From: Desulforamulus ruminis DSM 2154
Lineage (GTDB): Bacteria; Bacillota; Desulfotomaculia; Desulfotomaculales; Desulfotomaculaceae
Length of the DNA stretch: 64,000 bases
Direction of reading: 5' to 3'
Assembly (NCBI RefSeq): GCF_000215085.1
Contig: NC_015589.1
Span: forward strand, 1,364,001 to 1,428,000
Part shown: positions 60,938-64,000 of the stretch, in pieces
Numbering within the stretch: the stretch's first letter is position 1
Layout of the letters: each line of letters starts with the position of its first letter
Notes under the pieces: generated by a model
What the model was told of the DNA's origin: nothing
Databases searched by the model: none
What the model saw: only the letters and a program-made list of their open reading frames with translations
Translations under genes and position numbers: made by a program

Positions 60938-63147
60938 CGTGGATTGAAATTTCTCGTAACATGCGTAATCTTTGTCCAAATTTTTGGTCGCTCTCTAGGT
61001 GAGAGCGTGGATTGAAATCCATGCCAATTGCATGGCCCTGGACTGTGTTTTGTCGCTCTCTAGGTGAGAGCGTGGATTGAAATCCATTGGTCTGCGCCGG
61101 AGGATCGCAATTACGTGGGTCGCTCTCTAGGTGAGAGCGTGGATTGAAATTGTTATGGAAATGACGGATCCAGATGGAAGGACACGTCGCTCTCTAGGTG
61201 AGAGCGTGGATTGAAATACGACGAGCTGGATCGCAGCGACCTGGCGTGCGTAGTCGCTCTCTAGGTGAGAGCGTGGATTGAAATCGTTGCGTGAAGTCTT
61301 TCATGGAGATCTCTGAGGAGTCGCTCTCTAGGTGAGAGCGTGGATTGAAATAGACATGATATTTCCTCCTTTAAATTTTTTATCGTCGCTCTCTAGGTGA
61401 GAGCGTGGATTGAAATTTTTTTGATTTGAATATGGGGTATCACCCCAACCCGTCGCTCTCTAGGTGAGAGCGTGGATTGAAATTTGGACCTGTTTTTCTA
61501 GCTCTACTCTCTTTTGCGTCGCTCTCTAGGTGAGAGCGTGGATTGAAATTCCCTATGTTGAATATGAAACGAAGTCTCTTTCCGTCGCTCTCTAGGTGAG
61601 AGCGTGGATTGAAATCCTCTTTGTTATACTTGTATAAAAGGGGGGATTAGTCGCTCTCTAGGTGAGAGCGTGGATTGAAATTCCCTATGTTGAATATGAA
61701 ACGAAGTCTCTTTCCGTCGCTCTCTAGGTGAGAGCGTGGATTGAAATCCTCTTTGTTATACTTGTATAAAAGGGGGGATTAGTCGCTCTCTAGGTGAGAG
61801 CGTGGATTGAAATTCCCTATGTTGAATATGAAACGAAGTCTCTTTCCGTCGCTCTCTAGGTGAGAGCGTGGATTGAAATCTGGTACTAATCCCGGTGAAG
61901 GTTCTGGCTCTCTGTCGCTCTCTAGGTGAGAGCGTGGATTGAAATTGGAAGGTAAATATTGGGACGCCACCTTAGACGGTCGCTCTCTAGGTGAGAGCGT
62001 GGATTGAAATCTACCTGGCAGGGCGGCGGCACCGTAAAATGCACGTCGCTCTCTAGGTGAGAGCGTGGATTGAAATTGGTTCAGGTTTGCAAAAAAAGCC
62101 TCCAGATGCGGTCGCTCTCTAGGTGAGAGCGTGGATTGAAATGCTGCTGCGGGTCATTTTGTGCCTGCATGGCATCGTCGCTCTCTAGGTGAGAGCGTGG
62201 ATTGAAATAAATTTTCACCCCCTTTGTTTCGTGAGGAAATATCTGTCGCTCTCTAGGTGAGAGCGTGGATTGAAATTTAGAACGGGGAGGAGATATTGAT
62301 ACCATTTTAGGTCGCTCTCTAGGTGAGAGCGTGGATTGAAATCGAAACAAAAATATGCTGCTGCCGGTATGGCTGCGTCGCTCTCTAGGTGAGAGCGTGG
62401 ATTGAAATTTTTACTGGTACTCCTGTTCAGTCTGTTCCTTATGTGTCGCTCTCTAGGTGAGAGCGTGGATTGAAATTGTCTTTGCGGCTTCCAGTTGGTT
62501 AACTCGCTCAGTCGCTCTCTAGGTGAGAGCGTGGATTGAAATCAGCGTAGCATCCAGTATTCAAGAGAAAGTATCTGTCGCTCTCTAGGTGAGAGCGTGG
62601 ATTGAAATACCTAACATATATCGTTACATCTATCCTCATGTGTCGCTCTCTAGGTGAGAGCGTGGATTGAAATCATTTTTGCGTTTACGTATTTCGAGAT
62701 CGTACCAGGGTCGCTCTCTAGGTGAGAGCGTGGATTGAAATTTATTTGCTTATTTTATCAACCTTTATGATTATATTGTCGCTCTCTAGGTGAGAGCGTG
62801 GATTGAAATTGCCATGGACGCAGAACGGTATAACCAGAAAGATACGTCGCTCTCTAGGTGAGAGCGTGGATTGAAATCTGCAACAACACCGCTACCGGAA
62901 TGATACCCTGCCTGGTCGCTCTCTAGGTGAGAGCGTGGATTGAAATGTAAATGCTGGAGATGATCCCACTTATCAACCTCACGTCGCTCTCTAGGTGAGA
63001 GCGTGGATTGAAATATATAAAGAGGTCACGAGTGGGCTTCTAGGTAGTGTCGCTCTCTAGGTGAGAGCGTGGATTGAAATCTAACATTGTTGGAGTAGAT
63101 ATTGGTTGTGGAATGGTCGCTCTCTAGGTGAGAGCGTGGATTGAAAT
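60938..63147 (+). CRISPR. Type I-C-like CRISPR array, right part
   Basis: It begins with the last 13 bases of the split repeat (CGTGGATTGAAAT, 60938-60950), then a spacer, then 33 full repeats from 60987 to 63147. Repeats are identical to the left part, giving 62 repeats and 61 spacers overall. Spacers after repeats 38-42 (61550-61847) alternate A-B-A-B-A. One spacer (61352-61384) contains the complement of a ribosome site plus start codon, so it probably targets a gene start. The last repeat shows no terminal degeneration and runs straight into the cas3 upstream region. Confidence 0.97.
61550..61847 (+). repeat. Tandemly amplified spacer pair A-B-A-B-A
   Basis: Spacer A (starts TCCCTATGTTGAATATG) occurs at 61550, 61682 and 61814; spacer B (starts CCTCTTTGTTATACTTG) at 61616 and 61748. 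Each 132-bp unit holds two repeats and two spacers. Confidence 0.95.
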
Positions 63148-63180
63148 ATAATAGATACATACAGGCGGGGGGAAAGGCAC

Positions 63181-64000
63181 GTGGATTCAGAGCGTTTCAT
63201 TGCCCATATCCGCAAAGCGGATAAGAGCGAACAGTATGTGGATGAACATAATGACCAGGTGGCAGAGCTGGCTTCTGCTATAGCCGAGTCATACGGTTTG
63301 GCTAAGATTGCCAAATTGGCGGGACGACATCACGACGACGGCAAAAACACGCCGGAGTTTACCGCATATATCCGGGCGGCAGTTGAGGGAAAGCGGGTTG
63401 TCCGCGGTTCAGTCATCCATTCTACCCATGGTGCTATACTGGTCAATGAATTGGCTTCTTTAAAGCGGAATTCCCGGTTAACGGCGGAAATCGTTCGGAC
63501 GGCGATTATGAGCCATCACGGGCTGAGGGATTGCCTTTCTCTGGATGGTGATGTTGTGTTTGTAGAGGCGGCGGAAAATATTGCTGATTCCTATGAAAGT
63601 GTGAAAGAAACGGTATACCAGCGTTACGGCAGAGATTTTATCAATCAGGAGTTTATCGATGCCGGCCTTGACACGCACGTTATTACCAAGAACATTCAAG
63701 AATTACAGAAAAAGAGTAAGTTATTAGGTTCGCCCTATTTTTATTTGGCCATGTTCACCCGTTTGATCACCTCCATTGTTATTGATGCCGACCGGACAGA
63801 TACGGCTTGTTTTGAAGATAAGAGGGCTCTGCCGCAGCGCAGAGCATTGGATGAGCGTAAAGAAATGTGGAAAAAGTACTTGGTCCACTATGAAAGCCAA
63901 CTAGAGAAGTTGCAAGAAGGGAAAAAGACATCCAGCCTGGATCCTTACCGGGGGGAAATATCGAGGGCTTGTGCGGAATTTGACGGCGGTGAGGCAGGAA
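63181..64000 (+). CDS. cas3: CRISPR-associated helicase/nuclease Cas3 (HD domain), 5' part
   Basis: The frame is open from the GTG at 63181 to the window end, giving 273 residues. They form the HD nuclease domain: FIAHIRKADKSEQYVDEHNDQV, GRHHDDGKNTPEF with the metal-binding HD pair (His51, Asp52), HSTHGA (His80, His83), SHHGL (His112, His113) and a late IDADRTDT. The order and the opening IAHIR match type I-C Cas3; the helicase part lies beyond the window. GGGGGG lies eight bases before the GTG. It starts 33 nt after the last repeat, so array and cas transcription may be linked. Confidence 0.93.
   Translation, partial: MDSERFIAHIRKADKSEQYVDEHNDQVAELASAIAESYGLAKIAKLAGRHHDDGKNTPEFTAYIRAAVEGKRVVRGSVIHSTHGAILVNELASLKRNSRLTAEIVRTAIMSHHGLRDCLSLDGDVVFVEAAENIADSYESVKETVYQRYGRDFINQEFIDAGLDTHVITKNIQELQKKSKLLGSPYFYLAMFTRLITSIVIDADRTDTACFEDKRALPQRRALDERKEMWKKYLVHYESQLEKLQEGKKTSSLDPYRGEISRACAEFDGGEAG

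Noticed and set aside
61779-62350. Minus-strand frames rich in repeated NFNPRSHLESD-like peptides
   Set aside because: They are translations of the CRISPR repeats themselves and have no independent coding evidence.

Overview
The window looks like a chromosomal segment of an anaerobic, spore-former-type Gram-positive bacterium, most likely a Desulfotomaculum/Desulforamulus-like member of the Peptococcaceae. This is inference from content: a TRAP (MtrB) protein with a TRAP-regulated trp operon, a SigI/RsgI pair, an M-box in front of corA, a tungsten aldehyde oxidoreductase cluster, an [FeFe]-hydrogenase-like sensor, a PerR-box catalase and a probable selenoprotein. Many genes start with TTG or GTG behind strong GGAGG sites. 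The backbone is moderately GC-rich; 27.3-29.4 kb and 54.9-57.8 kb are visibly more AT-rich and look imported or decayed.

Layout. 0-14 kb is housekeeping: a partial monooxygenase-like gene, an NlpC/P60 hydrolase, a DUF2225 protein, dnaE, a potassium-channel-regulator-like protein, mtrB (TRAP), a DUF2007-like protein, accD-accA, pfkA, pyk, a DedA protein and an SGNH hydrolase. 14-20.8 kb is trpEGDCFBA, preceded by a leader with 11-12 GAG/UAG triplets, an overlapping antiterminator and an intrinsic terminator; the TRAP protein that should read it is encoded 7.5 kb upstream. 20.9-25.3 kb holds sigI-rsgI, corA with its Mg2+ riboswitch, and a UPF0489 protein. 25.4-29.7 kb holds a sensory hydrogenase homologue, an ArsR-type operon with a perfect 15-bp operator, a toxin gene with a broken antitoxin, and tRNA-Leu(CAA).

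30-34.6 kb holds an ECF sigma/anti-sigma pair, then two tandem NifU C-terminal-domain genes. In the second, an in-frame UGA replaces exactly the second Cys of the CxxC iron-sulfur motif, and a bacterial-SECIS-like hairpin follows. I read it as a selenocysteine NifU-like protein; this is the most unusual gene in the window. A LysR regulator and a nitrilase-family amidase follow.

35-48.2 kb is an alcohol/aldehyde and tungsten-cofactor region: two iron alcohol dehydrogenases, a histidine kinase and sigma-54 activator, a MoaD-like protein, tungsten aldehyde:ferredoxin oxidoreductase, MoaD, TupB, TupC, MoaA, MoaC, a MOSC protein and a MobB-MoeB fusion. Sigma-54 promoters in front of the first alcohol dehydrogenase and of the aldehyde oxidoreductase suggest that the kinase/activator pair controls both ends. 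48.3-55.9 kb carries two exporters, a proline-rich protein, catalase, a TrmA/RlmD-type RNA methyltransferase and an alpha/beta hydrolase.

55.9-64 kb is a defence and mobile-element zone. A graveyard of gene fragments, IS ends, REP-type palindromes, degenerate CRISPR repeats and a truncated copy of the cas3 5' end precedes a large type I-C-like array of 62 repeats. An IS407-group insertion sequence splits one repeat. The last repeat ends 33 nt before a cas3 gene that runs off the window.
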